From Brevibacillus centrosporus (GTDB lineage Bacteria > Bacillota > Bacilli > Brevibacillales > Brevibacillaceae), in assembly GCF_003710815.1 (NCBI RefSeq), contig NZ_RHHP01000011.1:1-64000 (forward strand): a stretch of DNA of 64,000 bases, written 5' to 3'. Under the pieces are notes generated by a model that saw nothing but the letters and a program-made list of their open reading frames with translations, ran no database searches and was not told the origin of the DNA. The position numbers were made by a program, and so were the translations under genes. Below, piece by piece: positions 49,272-57,893 of this stretch (positions within the stretch are counted from its first letter, which is position 1; each line of letters starts with the position of its first letter).

Positions 49272-50034
49272 AACCAAGACCATTCTGATCTGGGCCTTTC
49301 TTCTCCTCGATTTGTTTCTTGGCTATCAAGTGTATGTGACGAGAATCAGTTTTTGGAATAACCAGGATGTAGCGCAAGGGGACAAATGGGATATGGAGCT
49401 GTACCTGAAGCAGCAGAACATCGCTCTCATGACAGAAGTGCCTCAGGATACGCCGGAGATGTCCTATTTGAATGCGGAGTACATCGGGATCAATCCGCTG
49501 TCCCTGCAAGACATGCCTGGTCTGACAGCGACGATGGAGAAAATGTCGCTCGCTGCCAAGCTGAACCCACCGCTGCAAATACGCGGACAAATCACGCCAA
49601 CCGAGCTGCTGCGGCAAATTGGTCCTCGCTTGATGTACAGCGAGCAATATACGGCTGATATGTATCAGTCCAATCAGGGACGACTGCTTTACTGGCAGGT
49701 CTATCAGAAGATGCCGGTTTTCGTTGCGCCTTTGGAGGTGTATTTGGAGAACGGCTCGATCCTGGGCTATAGACAGACGTTTTTCCACATACGAAAACAG
49801 GAAGGCGGCGGCCGGCAAGTCATCTCAGGCTACACGGCATTGCGTTCGCTGGTGGACAAGCAGATCATTTTGCCAGGAGAGCGGATCGAGAGTGTGAGTT
49901 TGGGCTATTACGGATCCTATGACGCGGATATTCAGGCATTGGCACCTGTTTGGCGGGTCATTCACGATGGCAAGCAGCATTTCGTCAATGCGTTTACAGG
50001 AGCTTTGGAAAGACCCATGGTTACACAACGGTAG
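49258..50034 (+). CDS. yycI: WalRK regulatory protein YycI (WalI)
   Basis: 258 residues with one N-terminal membrane helix (TILIWAFLLLDLFLGYQVYV, about 7-26) and an extracellular domain related to YycH. It associates with WalK through its transmembrane helix in B. subtilis. The ATG overlaps the yycH stop by 14 bases. AGGGAGGAGGAAAGGTGC upstream is a strong binding site. Confidence 0.9.
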   Translation: MDWSRTKTILIWAFLLLDLFLGYQVYVTRISFWNNQDVAQGDKWDMELYLKQQNIALMTEVPQDTPEMSYLNAEYIGINPLSLQDMPGLTATMEKMSLAAKLNPPLQIRGQITPTELLRQIGPRLMYSEQYTADMYQSNQGRLLYWQVYQKMPVFVAPLEVYLENGSILGYRQTFFHIRKQEGGGRQVISGYTALRSLVDKQIILPGERIESVSLGYYGSYDADIQALAPVWRVIHDGKQHFVNAFTGALERPMVTQR

Positions 50035-50096
50035 AATGAACGGAATGGAAAGCGAGAGACAGACAGCGAGGGAAGCTACGGGAAGAGGGATGTTGG

Positions 50097-50885
50097 GTGA
50101 GATTCAGTGTACTGGCAAGCGGAAGCACGGGCAACGCCATCTATGTGGCGACTGACCGTGTCTCCGTGCTAATCGATGTAGGGATTACAGGCAAACAAGC
50201 CGAAGCGGCGCTGCAGACCATCGGGGTCAATCCGGCTGATCTAAGTGCGATACTCGTGACTCATGAACACGTCGACCATATTAAAGGGGTCGGCGTCATG
50301 GCACGGCGCTATGGCCTGCCGATCTACGCCAACGCCAAGACTTGGGGCGAGCTGGACGGACAGATCGGAACCATCAAGGAAGAGCAGCGGCGTTTGTTTG
50401 CTGTTGGGGAAAAGCAGGAATTGGAAGATTTAGGGATTGAATCCTTTGGCATTTCGCATGACGCAGCAGAGCCGATGGGCTTTTGCTTTTACCACGGGGC
50501 GAAAAAGCTCAGTGTCGCTACCGATTTGGGCTATGTCAGCGACAAGATCAAGGAGACGATTCGTGGGGCAGACGCGTATGTGTTTGAATCGAATCACGAC
50601 GTGGAGCTGCTGCGGATGTCGCAGTACCCGTGGAGTATCAAGCGGCGTATTTTGAGCGACGTGGGACACTTGTCCAACGAATCTGCTGGAGACGCCCTGC
50701 TTGATTGTCTGGGCGGGAATGCAGAACGCGTGTACCTGGCGCATTTGAGCAAAGAGAACAACATGATCGATCTGGCGAGACTGACTGTGAAGAACATATT
50801 AGAAGAAAAGGGCTTGGTGGTAGGAGACGATGTCCAGCTGCGCGACACCTATCCGGATCGCCCGACGAAGCTCGAGGTCCTATAG
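50097..50885 (+). CDS. yycJ: MBL-fold hydrolase YycJ (WalJ)
   Basis: 262 residues from a GTG. Metallo-beta-lactamase fold with the zinc motif THEHVDHIKG (about 58-67) and further ligands at DLGYVSDK and DVGHLSNE. Belongs to the 5'-3' exonuclease-like MBL group. In Bacillus YycJ has 5' to 3' exodeoxyribonuclease activity and is linked to mismatch repair. Last gene of the walRKHIJ operon. Confidence 0.92.
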   Translation: MRFSVLASGSTGNAIYVATDRVSVLIDVGITGKQAEAALQTIGVNPADLSAILVTHEHVDHIKGVGVMARRYGLPIYANAKTWGELDGQIGTIKEEQRRLFAVGEKQELEDLGIESFGISHDAAEPMGFCFYHGAKKLSVATDLGYVSDKIKETIRGADAYVFESNHDVELLRMSQYPWSIKRRILSDVGHLSNESAGDALLDCLGGNAERVYLAHLSKENNMIDLARLTVKNILEEKGLVVGDDVQLRDTYPDRPTKLEVL

Positions 50886-51116
50886 GAGCGGTTTGATTTG
50901 CATTTGTCGACTATTTACCGCATCTGTCAGCTTGGCGTACGTATCGACGTGAAAGGTGAGCTGCGTGTCCAGCTCGCTCATTTTGTGGGCGATTTCGTCT
51001 TTGGTCAGCAGACCCTTGGCGACTAATACCTCGATGACGGCGTGCAGGACAAGCGTGTTGTGGTAGTCTACTTCTTGCAAATCAGCCAGTTTCGCGATGA
51101 GATTCACTTCTTTCAC
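50880..51116 (-). CDS. Hypothetical 78-residue protein
   Basis: Not recognised. Mostly alpha-helical with acidic and Leu/Val-rich segments (LVLHAVIEVLVAKGLLTKDEI, split as two helices); the GLLTKDEI part resembles the start of a helical, nitrile-hydratase-beta-like or small regulatory domain. It faces and overlaps the yycJ end by 6 bases. Minus-strand start ATG with AAGGGTTG upstream. Confidence 0.55.
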   Translation of the reverse strand: MKEVNLIAKLADLQEVDYHNTLVLHAVIEVLVAKGLLTKDEIAHKMSELDTQLTFHVDTYAKLTDAVNSRQMQIKPLL

Positions 51117-51372
51117 GTTCTATCAACCCTTTCAAAAGCTTTTAATCTATCATATCCGGGCCTTCGGTGAAATATTCCGAAGGCCTTTGCAGTTTCCACA
51201 ACCTTTCCTTATTTCTCACGCGATTTTGCCGAAAACGAAACGTATACTGAGGATGTCAAAAGGAAACCAAGCAAGAATGAGTGACAGTAAACATTCCAAA
51301 TTGTCCAACCAAGTATAGGAGTGCAAAAAATCTGCCACCCTAGTAACAATAGAGTGAAGGAGAGTGTGAATC

Positions 51373-52599
51373 ATGGGATTTTATGATGATTTGACTCACG
51401 TGGAGCGGAAAAATCGACGTGGGCCGGGTGTGGGACGTCTGATCATGACGTCGGTAACCTCTGCGGTGATTGGGGGAATGGTCGTTCTGCTCGCGTTGCC
51501 GACTCTCTCCAATGCAGGTTACATCAACATGGTAAAGCCAGGTGCATCGAATGTAATGAGCAACCCGACAGCCAATCTGTTTGCGACCCCTGTTTCTGTA
51601 AAGGTAGAAACCGGAACCGTAGACGCCGTGAAGAAAGTGGAAAACGCAGTCGTCGGTGTCATCAACATCGGTCGCACCAGAACAAACTGGATGAATAGCA
51701 GCACGCAGGATGTCGAACAGGGCGAAGGTTCCGGCGTCATCTTTGAGAAAAAGGGTGGAAAAGCCCATATCATCACCAACTACCACGTAATCGACCAGGC
51801 GCAAAAGCTTGAGATCGCGCTGCCGACAGGGGAGAAAGTAGAAGCGAAGATCCTCGGTGCCGATATGTATGCGGACCTGGCCGTTCTCGAGATTGACGGC
51901 TCCAAGGTAACGGCTGTTGCTGAACTGGGTGACTCTTCTACCCTGCAAGTCGGTGAGCCGGCGATCGCGATCGGGAACCCACTGGGTATGAAATTCTCCC
52001 GTACCGTGACACAAGGGATTATCAGTTCGTTGGAACGCTCGATGCCAATGGACTTTAACGAAGACGGTCAAGATGACTGGGAGCTGGATGTTCTGCAGAC
52101 AGACGCAGCCATCAACCCTGGTAACAGCGGTGGCGCACTGGTCAATATCCAAGGTCAGGTCATCGGGATCAATACGCTCAAAATCTCTAAAGAAGGTGTC
52201 GAAGGACTGGGCTTTGCCCTCCCCATTAACGATGTCAAAGCCATCGTCAGCGAGTTGATGGAAAAAGGTAATTTGGAGCGCGCCTATCTAGGTGTTCAAC
52301 CGTTCGACTTGACGAATGTGCCTCGTTACAACTGGAAAGAAACGCTGAATCTGCCGAATGAAGTCCAGGCGGGTGTTGTGATCCAGAACGAGGTGGGCAA
52401 ATTCTCGCCAGCCGGTGAGGCAGGTTTGAAGCAATACGACGTCATCGTCAAACTGGACGATAAGGACATCAATACGGGTGCCCAGCTGCGCAAATTCCTG
52501 ACTTTGAACAAAAAGCCAGGCGATTCGGTACAAGTGACGTACTACCGTGATGGCTTCAAGAAAACAGCGACTGTGAAACTGACGAAAACGCCAGAGTAA
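51373..52599 (+). CDS. htrA: S1C family serine protease HtrA (YycK-type)
   Basis: 408 residues. A short N-terminal cytosolic part, one membrane helix (about 25-45), a trypsin-like domain with catalytic His138 (TNYHVI), Asp168 (ADLAV) and Ser252 (GNSGG), and a single PDZ domain (about 310-405, GVVIQNEVGKFSPAGEAG region). Such membrane-anchored HtrAs degrade misfolded exported proteins. Location after walJ matches the conserved yycK/htrC position. ATG with AAGGAGAG upstream. Confidence 0.95.
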   Translation: MGFYDDLTHVERKNRRGPGVGRLIMTSVTSAVIGGMVVLLALPTLSNAGYINMVKPGASNVMSNPTANLFATPVSVKVETGTVDAVKKVENAVVGVINIGRTRTNWMNSSTQDVEQGEGSGVIFEKKGGKAHIITNYHVIDQAQKLEIALPTGEKVEAKILGADMYADLAVLEIDGSKVTAVAELGDSSTLQVGEPAIAIGNPLGMKFSRTVTQGIISSLERSMPMDFNEDGQDDWELDVLQTDAAINPGNSGGALVNIQGQVIGINTLKISKEGVEGLGFALPINDVKAIVSELMEKGNLERAYLGVQPFDLTNVPRYNWKETLNLPNEVQAGVVIQNEVGKFSPAGEAGLKQYDVIVKLDDKDINTGAQLRKFLTLNKKPGDSVQVTYYRDGFKKTATVKLTKTPE

Positions 52600-52736
52600 A
52601 CATGCACTCTGGCAACCTTTGAAAAGCAACACTTGAACCTTCTAACAGGCAATTCCGGGATGCAGTTTGTCCCGTTTGCATATAGGTAGTTCCTAGTTCC
52701 CCTCTATCTATTTTTACAATAGATCCCTTCATTGAA

Positions 52737-52767
52737 AGCGCCGATGAATGTCGGTGCTCTTTTTTTT
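52737..52767 (+). terminator. htrA terminator
   Basis: AGCGCCGA/TCGGTGCT stem (one G-U), 6-base loop, then CTTTTTTTT. Confidence 0.85.
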
Positions 52768-52903
52768 GCGTTTGCCGACCGCGTTTGTACCCGTGGCTCC
52801 TGTCCATTCGTTTGATCGAGGGGAGAGTGGCAATTTGTTTTCTCCCCGAACTGGGGTAGAATATAGGACGATAGCATTTACTGGACGGAAAAGGGGAAAG
52901 AAG

Positions 52904-53146
52904 ATGGAGAGAAAGCTGGAAAGCGTAAAGATAGAGGGAAAAGAGGTCGCGCTGCTTGCCGATTTTCCTGTGCGGTTTGCCTGCATGGAGCATTTTGACG
53001 AGGAGCTGGATGACTACGTCAACGATTTCGAGGCAGCGCCAGATACACATCGGGCAGAGCTGATCGAGGACGAAACGATGGACAAGCGCTGCCGGGTATG
53101 CGGAGCACCCGCGCAGATCGCGCTTTTGAAAGAGAAAGGATTGTAG
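52904..53146 (+). CDS. CxxH/CxxC zinc-ribbon-like protein
   Basis: 80 residues from ATG at 52904 (AAAAGGGGAAAGAAG upstream). CMEH near the middle and CRVCG near the end give a CxxH...CxxC pair of ligand motifs, matching a small Bacillales family named after them that sits next to rlmH. Likely metal-binding; no function is established. Four bases separate it from rlmH. Confidence 0.8.
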   Translation: MERKLESVKIEGKEVALLADFPVRFACMEHFDEELDDYVNDFEAAPDTHRAELIEDETMDKRCRVCGAPAQIALLKEKGL

Positions 53147-53150
53147 ACAC

Positions 53151-53630
53151 GTGCAGATTTCGATCATTACTGTAGGGAAGCTGAAGGAAAAATATTTGAG
53201 AGAGGGCATCGACGAGTACAGCAAGCGCCTCTCCGCTTACTGCAAGCTGCAGGTCGTCGAGGTCAGCGACGAAAAAGCGCCGGAAGAGATGAGCGCAGCG
53301 GAGATGGAGCAGGTCAAACGCAAGGAAGGCGAGCGCATCCTCGGGCAAATCAAGCAGGACCAGTACGTCATCGCTTTGGCGATCGAAGGCCAAATGTGGT
53401 CGTCCGAAAAGCTGTCGGCGGAGCTGGACAAGCTGGCGCTGCACGGCCGCAGTCAGGTGGCGTTTGTGATTGGCGGTTCTTTGGGGCTGGCGGATGCGGT
53501 GCTGAAGCGGGCCGATGCGCATCTGTCGTTTTCCAAGATGACGTTTCCGCATCAGCTGGTGCGATTGGTGCTGCTGGAGCAGGTTTATCGGGCGTTTCGG
53601 ATTAGTCGGGGGGAAAAATACCATAAATGA
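53151..53630 (+). CDS. rlmH: 23S rRNA (pseudouridine1915-N3)-methyltransferase RlmH
   Basis: 159 residues, the usual SPOUT-family size. [14 protein letters not shown] at the start, [10 protein letters not shown] (SAM site, about 100-110) and the C-terminal ISRGEKYHK. It methylates pseudouridine 1915 in helix 69 of 23S rRNA. GTG start. Its last codons are the attachment site for an SCC-like array: GGGGAAAAATACCATAAATGA differs from the normal GEPYHK end in a way that shows the final codons came from an inserted element, while keeping the protein intact. Confidence 0.96.
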   Translation: MQISIITVGKLKEKYLREGIDEYSKRLSAYCKLQVVEVSDEKAPEEMSAAEMEQVKRKEGERILGQIKQDQYVIALAIEGQMWSSEKLSAELDKLALHGRSQVAFVIGGSLGLADAVLKRADAHLSFSKMTFPHQLVRLVLLEQVYRAFRISRGEKYHK

Positions 53631-53644
53631 TATTGCAACGGTCA
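53613..53644. other. attL: Attachment site at the rlmH 3' end (B/P' junction)
   Basis: Core GAAAAATACCATAAATGA spans the end of rlmH. Right of it, AACGGTCA (53637-53644) is the P' arm also found at the 56.5 kb site. The left side is host rlmH sequence. It is the left boundary of cassette I. Confidence 0.8.
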
Positions 53645-53669
53645 TAGTTCTAAAAACCCAATAAAATGT

Positions 53670-53704
53670 AAAACAAGGGCAGGTCTCAAGGCTGCCCTTG
53701 TTTT
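53670..53704. terminator. Bidirectional terminator in cassette I
   Basis: A 13-base perfect stem, AAAACAAGGGCAG and CTGCCCTTGTTTT, with a 9-base loop. It can end rlmH transcription and that of the opposing SEC-C gene. Confidence 0.93.
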
Positions 53705-53778
53705 GGTAACTTGTGATGCTAATAAATTCATTTTCCAAAGTCGGGTGATTGGGAACTGAATAGGTAGGTAAAAATCTA

Positions 53779-55152
53779 CTAACTGACAGTTTTATATTTC
53801 ATTAACCATTGAATTAATTTACCCTCGCGCTGCCAAATATGATAGTTAGCATTTACATACATGATGGCCTCGTTTGTATCGCCGTAACCGTAATAATTTG
53901 GCGCCTGGCGAGGCAGTTTCTTTCGACCTAAGAGAAAATCAATGACGTGAGGATTTTGCTGAATTGCCTTATCAAGTAAGCGATCCAGTTTTGAAGAAAG
54001 TCCACTTTTCCTATACTCCAGCAGCACACGACTGTAATTCATGTAGGCACAATCTTCGTCGTAGGTTTTCAACAGTCGCGATGCTTTTTCAAACTGGCTC
54101 GACTCCAAGTAGATCGACAGCAAAGAGTAGCGAACCCCTTGGTTATCGTTAGGATTAAGATCGAGCATTTCTACAAATTCTTTTTCAGCTTGTTCAATTT
54201 GCCCTTCCATCAAAAGGCAGTTGGCATAGCCCTCCTTTGATCGCATATACGGTCGGGTATGGATTAATCCCCAAAAATGACCTCGATCTTCATGAAAACA
54301 TCTCAAGCCAAGATCGCGCTCTCCTGCTTCCTTTCCTTGTTTGTAAAGTCGTATTAACTCCTCCAGATCATCACTTGAATCAGCCAGGATGTTATAGGCA
54401 TCCGGACTATCCGGATACAATTGAAGAGCTTGTTTAGCCAATTGAATTCGTTTTGTAACAGAAGGCTCTTCCCAAGCATTATACAGGATCTCCTGTGCCA
54501 TCTCTTTTGGATCGAGGGAAGCGTTTTTAGTCAAACGAGTTTGGTTCGAGAGGTGCGAGTTAATAAACTCATTGAGTTGTTCCATTGATTCAAACTCTTT
54601 TCCCTTTACCTGGCTTGTCATCTCGTACAGAGCTCTTTCGACATTCAGTCGAGATGTATCGGTATGTGTCGGATGGCCGTTATTTTCTTGAATAATGGTA
54701 TCAAACAACCATTCCTCACTGAGGATTTCCTGAGCACGCTTGGAGATGCTTCCTACAGAGATACCGTATTTTACCGCTAACTCGGATTGCTTCACAGGAA
54801 GATCCAGCATTTTGGCAACACAGTATTCAATAACTGCCTCCATTACTCCAGCTTTTCTAACGATTGGCTGAACCGCATTTGCGTACAGGTTCCATAATCG
54901 AATGGCAGAAGCAATAGTGTTAGGTTCATAATGGGAGTACATGGAATTGACAATGTTTCTAGCTAACAACTCATATAAATGATGATCCCAATCCAATTCC
55001 TGTTCGATATAAGAAAAAAGAAGGGCTTTGGTATCTTGTGGAGCTGATGGTGAAAAACCTCTGAGTTCGTTTTGGGATAGACAACATTTTTTGTACTTTT
55101 TCCCACTTCCGCATGGGCAGGGAGCGTTTCTACCAATATTCAAGATGGCCAC
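53779..55152 (-). CDS. SEC-C motif and TPR-like repeat protein
   Basis: 457 residues. N-terminal SEC-C zinc motif with C12-P-C14-G-S-G-K-K-Y-K-K-C-C (residues 12-24). A region of about 90-150 carries a helix-turn-helix-like stretch (SELAVKYGISVGSISKRAQ), and about 230-400 consists of helical repeats of TPR type (LNPNDNQGVRYSLLSIYLE). SEC-C domains bind zinc and often mark SecA-like, nuclease- or phage-defence-associated proteins. The combination is not one I can name. GTG start with GAGGG upstream. Cargo of cassette I; base composition is lower in GC than the core genes. Confidence 0.75.
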   Translation of the reverse strand: MAILNIGRNAPCPCGSGKKYKKCCLSQNELRGFSPSAPQDTKALLFSYIEQELDWDHHLYELLARNIVNSMYSHYEPNTIASAIRLWNLYANAVQPIVRKAGVMEAVIEYCVAKMLDLPVKQSELAVKYGISVGSISKRAQEILSEEWLFDTIIQENNGHPTHTDTSRLNVERALYEMTSQVKGKEFESMEQLNEFINSHLSNQTRLTKNASLDPKEMAQEILYNAWEEPSVTKRIQLAKQALQLYPDSPDAYNILADSSDDLEELIRLYKQGKEAGERDLGLRCFHEDRGHFWGLIHTRPYMRSKEGYANCLLMEGQIEQAEKEFVEMLDLNPNDNQGVRYSLLSIYLESSQFEKASRLLKTYDEDCAYMNYSRVLLEYRKSGLSSKLDRLLDKAIQQNPHVIDFLLGRKKLPRQAPNYYGYGDTNEAIMYVNANYHIWQREGKLIQWLMKYKTVS

Positions 55153-55237
55153 TTCCCTCGTGCTACATATTAGTTGCTAATAGTATATCATAGTCCGATG
55201 ATATTCCTCCGTGTTTCCATCTCCATGGAGTAAGGTC

Positions 55238-56307
55238 ATGAAAAAAGATAAGTAGCAAATGGAGAAGCAGCTCTCAAAATATCCTGACATCGATGAAACT
55301 GTTCACTTTATCGACAACTACACGGGATCAGAATAGAAGGGAACCCTTTGGATTTGGAAGAGGTTTCCCAGGCGATAATCAAGCATCGAGATAGGCATGG
55401 TCTGAAGGCGGAACAAGAGGTGAGAAATTATTGGAACGCTCTTTCCTTTTTAAGCACATCCAAAAGATTAAAGATTCAAATCAGCGAAAACTTTATCAAG
55501 AGGCTACATTCCATTATTGAGGTTAGGGGCTCTGGGAGAAGAAATGAAGAAAGTGAATATAGAGAAGCAACGAGACCTGGAGTATTATTTGCTGTGTATG
55601 ACAGTATTACAGGTCGGCCTGAGTATATTCCACCAGAAGCAAAAGATGTACCTCAGTTGATGAAAGAGTTTGTTAATTGGATCAATAGTGAATACGCAAG
55701 AGAATTACCCACACCAGTAAGAGCAGGTATTGCTGCATATCAACTGTTAACCATACATCCATTTTATGATGGAAATGGAAGAACGGCTCGGGCCCTTGCA
55801 ACCTATATTCTTAGCATCGATGGTTATGATCTGAAAGGTTTTAACTCGATGGAAGAGTATTATGTGTCAGACTTGCAGGGATATTATTCTAAATTACAAA
55901 TGGATCTGCCGGTACTTTATTATGATGGCAGGAATAATCCTTCTGACTTGGCACCTTGGCTTGAGTACTTTATCTTGACGATGGAGAGGGCTTTCCGTAA
56001 AGTAGCACGAATTGCTGAGAGTAAGTACAAACAGCAAATTGATCCGAGGGTAAAGAGGTTAGAGCCCCGAGAGCTTGTCGTAATTAAACTTTTGTTTGGA
56101 AAAGGTGGAGATATCACTCCTAAAGAAATTGCGGAGGAATTTAAAGTTGTACCAAGAACAGTTACTGAATGGGCTAAAGAATGGATGGAAAAAGGTATTA
56201 TCGAGCCAGCTAGTGGAACCGAACGGATACGAGCATACAAGCTAGGTAGACAGTTCAGTGATCTCACATTGAGCGATCTAGGTTATGCAGATACAGATCA
56301 TCAATAA
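55238..56307 (+). pseudogene. Fic-domain protein, decayed 5' end
   Basis: The 3' frame from TTG 55348 encodes 319 residues: the Fic motif HPFYDGNGRTAR at 137-148 is complete, including the catalytic His137, and there is a C-terminal winged helix (ITPKEIAEEFKVVPRTVTEW). The true start lies upstream: ATG 55238 with GGAGTAAGG before it gives MKKDK, then a TAG (55253-55255), then QMEKQLSKYPDIDETVHFIDNYTGS. A one-base deletion near 55331 then shifts into IEGNPLDLEEV, the inhibitory-helix region. Translation from TTG 55348 would give a Fic lacking that inhibitory segment. Confidence 0.75.
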
Positions 56308-56337
56308 AAGCTTACAATAGCGAACAGATGACGAGTA

Positions 56338-56392
56338 AATAGCGAATGAATAAGGAATGAATAGCGAATGAATAAGGAGCCAATAACGAAAA
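56338..56392. repeat. Short tandem repeat after fic
   Basis: AATAGCGAATGAATAAGGA occurs twice at about 22-base spacing (about 56338-56380), followed by degenerate units (CAATAACG, GAACGAATAAAG). It precedes the fic terminator. Possibly slipped-strand expansion. Confidence 0.6.
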
Positions 56393-56423
56393 CATAGTGA
56401 ACGAATAAAGAACTAATAAATGG

Positions 56424-56458
56424 AAAAGTGGTTAGAGAATCCTTCGGCCACTTTTTTT
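56424..56458 (+). terminator. Terminator after fic
   Basis: AAAAGTGG/CCACTTTT stem, then a T-tract, 16-base loop. Confidence 0.75.
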
Positions 56459-56465
56459 CATGAAA

Positions 56466-56527
56466 AATTGACCGTCAGACACGTTACGGAGAAAAATACC
56501 ATCAATGAATGTCTTAAACGGTCAATT
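56466..56527. other. att: Attachment site between cassettes I and II (P/P' junction)
   Basis: A 10-base perfect inverted repeat, AATTGACCGT (56466-56475) and ACGGTCAATT (56518-56527), frames the core GAAAAATACCATCAATGA (56491-56508). The dyad centre at about 56496 lies in the core. Read as rlmH code, the core encodes GEKYHQ-stop. It looks like a near-complete attP-like site for a large serine recombinase. Confidence 0.8.
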
Positions 56528-56680
56528 CCTCATAATACATATCTTCCTTCAAAATTGAAGTACTATGAAGGATAGCTGTTTCATAAATGATTCCTAGCAA
56601 CAGAGCAAGCAAAACAACATTACAACACCTAATAAGACTAGAATTAGTAGTAGCTGATTAAATTGAAATAGTACAGGTGC

Positions 56681-57649
56681 CTATGTGATGTTTCTTGTGA
56701 AGTCGTTTCCGTTCTCTTGTATCTCCTTAATAAGGATATTTGTCTTTATTACACATTCTCTTAAAGAAATTACCATTCTCCATAATTCATTATCTGTCTT
56801 TGCTTTAAAGTTGTGTATTTTATTAAATACAGAAACAATCATAAGTAAAAAATAATAGTTGAGCTCATTGAGATGATTTAGTGTACCATATGAAGCAAAA
56901 GAACCCATACCGAATAAACCTAGTTTATAGTCCTTATCTTTCTCAAACGGAAATGCATAAGAGCCTAATTGGCAACTATAGTATGCACCATGTGAAATAC
57001 TAGAATAGAAACGATAAGATTCAGATCTAAATTTACAAAAATATTGAACGAGATGACTTGGAAGGCCAAGTTTAGATTCCAATTGGCATAATCGTTCATT
57101 GAGATGTTTAATTCGAAAGTTGTCACGCCAAACTGAAGTAGATGTTTTTTCATTGATTCCTTCTCTATACTTAATCATTTGCTCGTTACTTTCTGAAATA
57201 ATTAATGCTATTGAAATTAGTTCAAAAAGAGGCCTTAGAATTAACCTAGCGGCAGAATCTAATCCATTTTCAACTAAAGTAATAACTGAACATGAGTAGT
57301 TTGTAATTTGAACAAATAAATTACTAAGAATTTCATTGGGATTAAATTTATTATCACTAGCCCAATCTTCTGGCAAAGGACCTTTATGTACATCTTGCTG
57401 ATTAATTGCTAAACTTAGCGCTCCGATGGTTACAATGGATAAATAAGCCAATGAGGATTCTTTATTAAAGTATTTCGTTATTAAATCCAAACTATTTTTC
57501 CTTTGTTCTCGAATAAATGTAAGAGTGTTATCAAGTTCACGCATATTCATATGAAAATCTGATGATGTGTCAGCTCTTAAATACATTTTATGTTCTTTTA
57601 AAGTCTTAGATATCAAAATTCTAATTGTTTTATCATTAATATTCCTCAT
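56681..57649 (-). CDS. DUF5677-like helical protein
   Basis: 322 residues from ATG at 57649 (GGAGGTATCTCC immediately upstream). Alpha-helical, with two adjacent motifs typical of DUF5677: a hydrophobic stretch, then LDSAARLILRPLFELISIAL (about 132-151), and SISHGAYYSC further on. No membrane signal peptide. Members of this family often ride on mobile elements and defence islands, but their activity is not known to me. Strongly AT-rich, cargo of cassette II. Confidence 0.72.
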   Translation of the reverse strand: MRNINDKTIRILISKTLKEHKMYLRADTSSDFHMNMRELDNTLTFIREQRKNSLDLITKYFNKESSLAYLSIVTIGALSLAINQQDVHKGPLPEDWASDNKFNPNEILSNLFVQITNYSCSVITLVENGLDSAARLILRPLFELISIALIISESNEQMIKYREGINEKTSTSVWRDNFRIKHLNERLCQLESKLGLPSHLVQYFCKFRSESYRFYSSISHGAYYSCQLGSYAFPFEKDKDYKLGLFGMGSFASYGTLNHLNELNYYFLLMIVSVFNKIHNFKAKTDNELWRMVISLRECVIKTNILIKEIQENGNDFTRNIT

Positions 57650-57850
57650 GGAGATACCTCCATATGTCATTTTGGAATGTTGAAAAATAGCATTTGAACG
57701 TTCTTGAAAATTTTATTGAGTGGATATCCTTCTTTAACAATTATGGGTAAATTTTGGGGTTCCTATAACCGTGTTTTATGTAATCAGATCAGCTAATAAA
57801 GAATAGACGAAGTAGGGAAACCAAAGAAAAGAATTATTACTACCTATAAA

Positions 57851-57893
57851 AATTGACCGTCCGACCTGTTACGGTGAACCGTACCACAAGTGA
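57851..57893. other. attR: Attachment site at the right end of cassette II (P/B' junction)
   Basis: AATTGACCGTC plus GTTACGG repeats the left arm of the 56.5 kb site (24 of 28 bases match). The core then reads GAACCGTACCACAAGTGA, which encodes GEPYHK-stop, the normal RlmH C-terminus. The displaced original rlmH end is thus probably here. No P' arm follows, so the DNA to the right is the former rlmH downstream side or another element. Confidence 0.75.

Larger units (their letters stand above)
53616..57878. mobile_element. SCC-like tandem array of two cassettes at rlmH
   Basis: Cassette I (about 53616-56493, SEC-C/TPR gene and fic remnant) and cassette II (about 56494-57878, DUF5677-like gene) are bounded by three copies of an rlmH-end core. 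The flanking arms read host/P', P/P' and P/host', the pattern expected from two successive integrations by a serine recombinase at the same site. Neither cassette has its own recombinase. The arrangement parallels staphylococcal SCC elements at rlmH (orfX). Boundaries are my reading. Confidence 0.78.

Noticed and set aside
56590-56680. A YjcZ-like hydrophobic peptide on the minus strand (FNQLLLILVLLGVVMLF)
   Set aside because: The frame has no ATG, GTG or TTG start in a suitable place and no ribosome site, so it may be a decayed gene at best.
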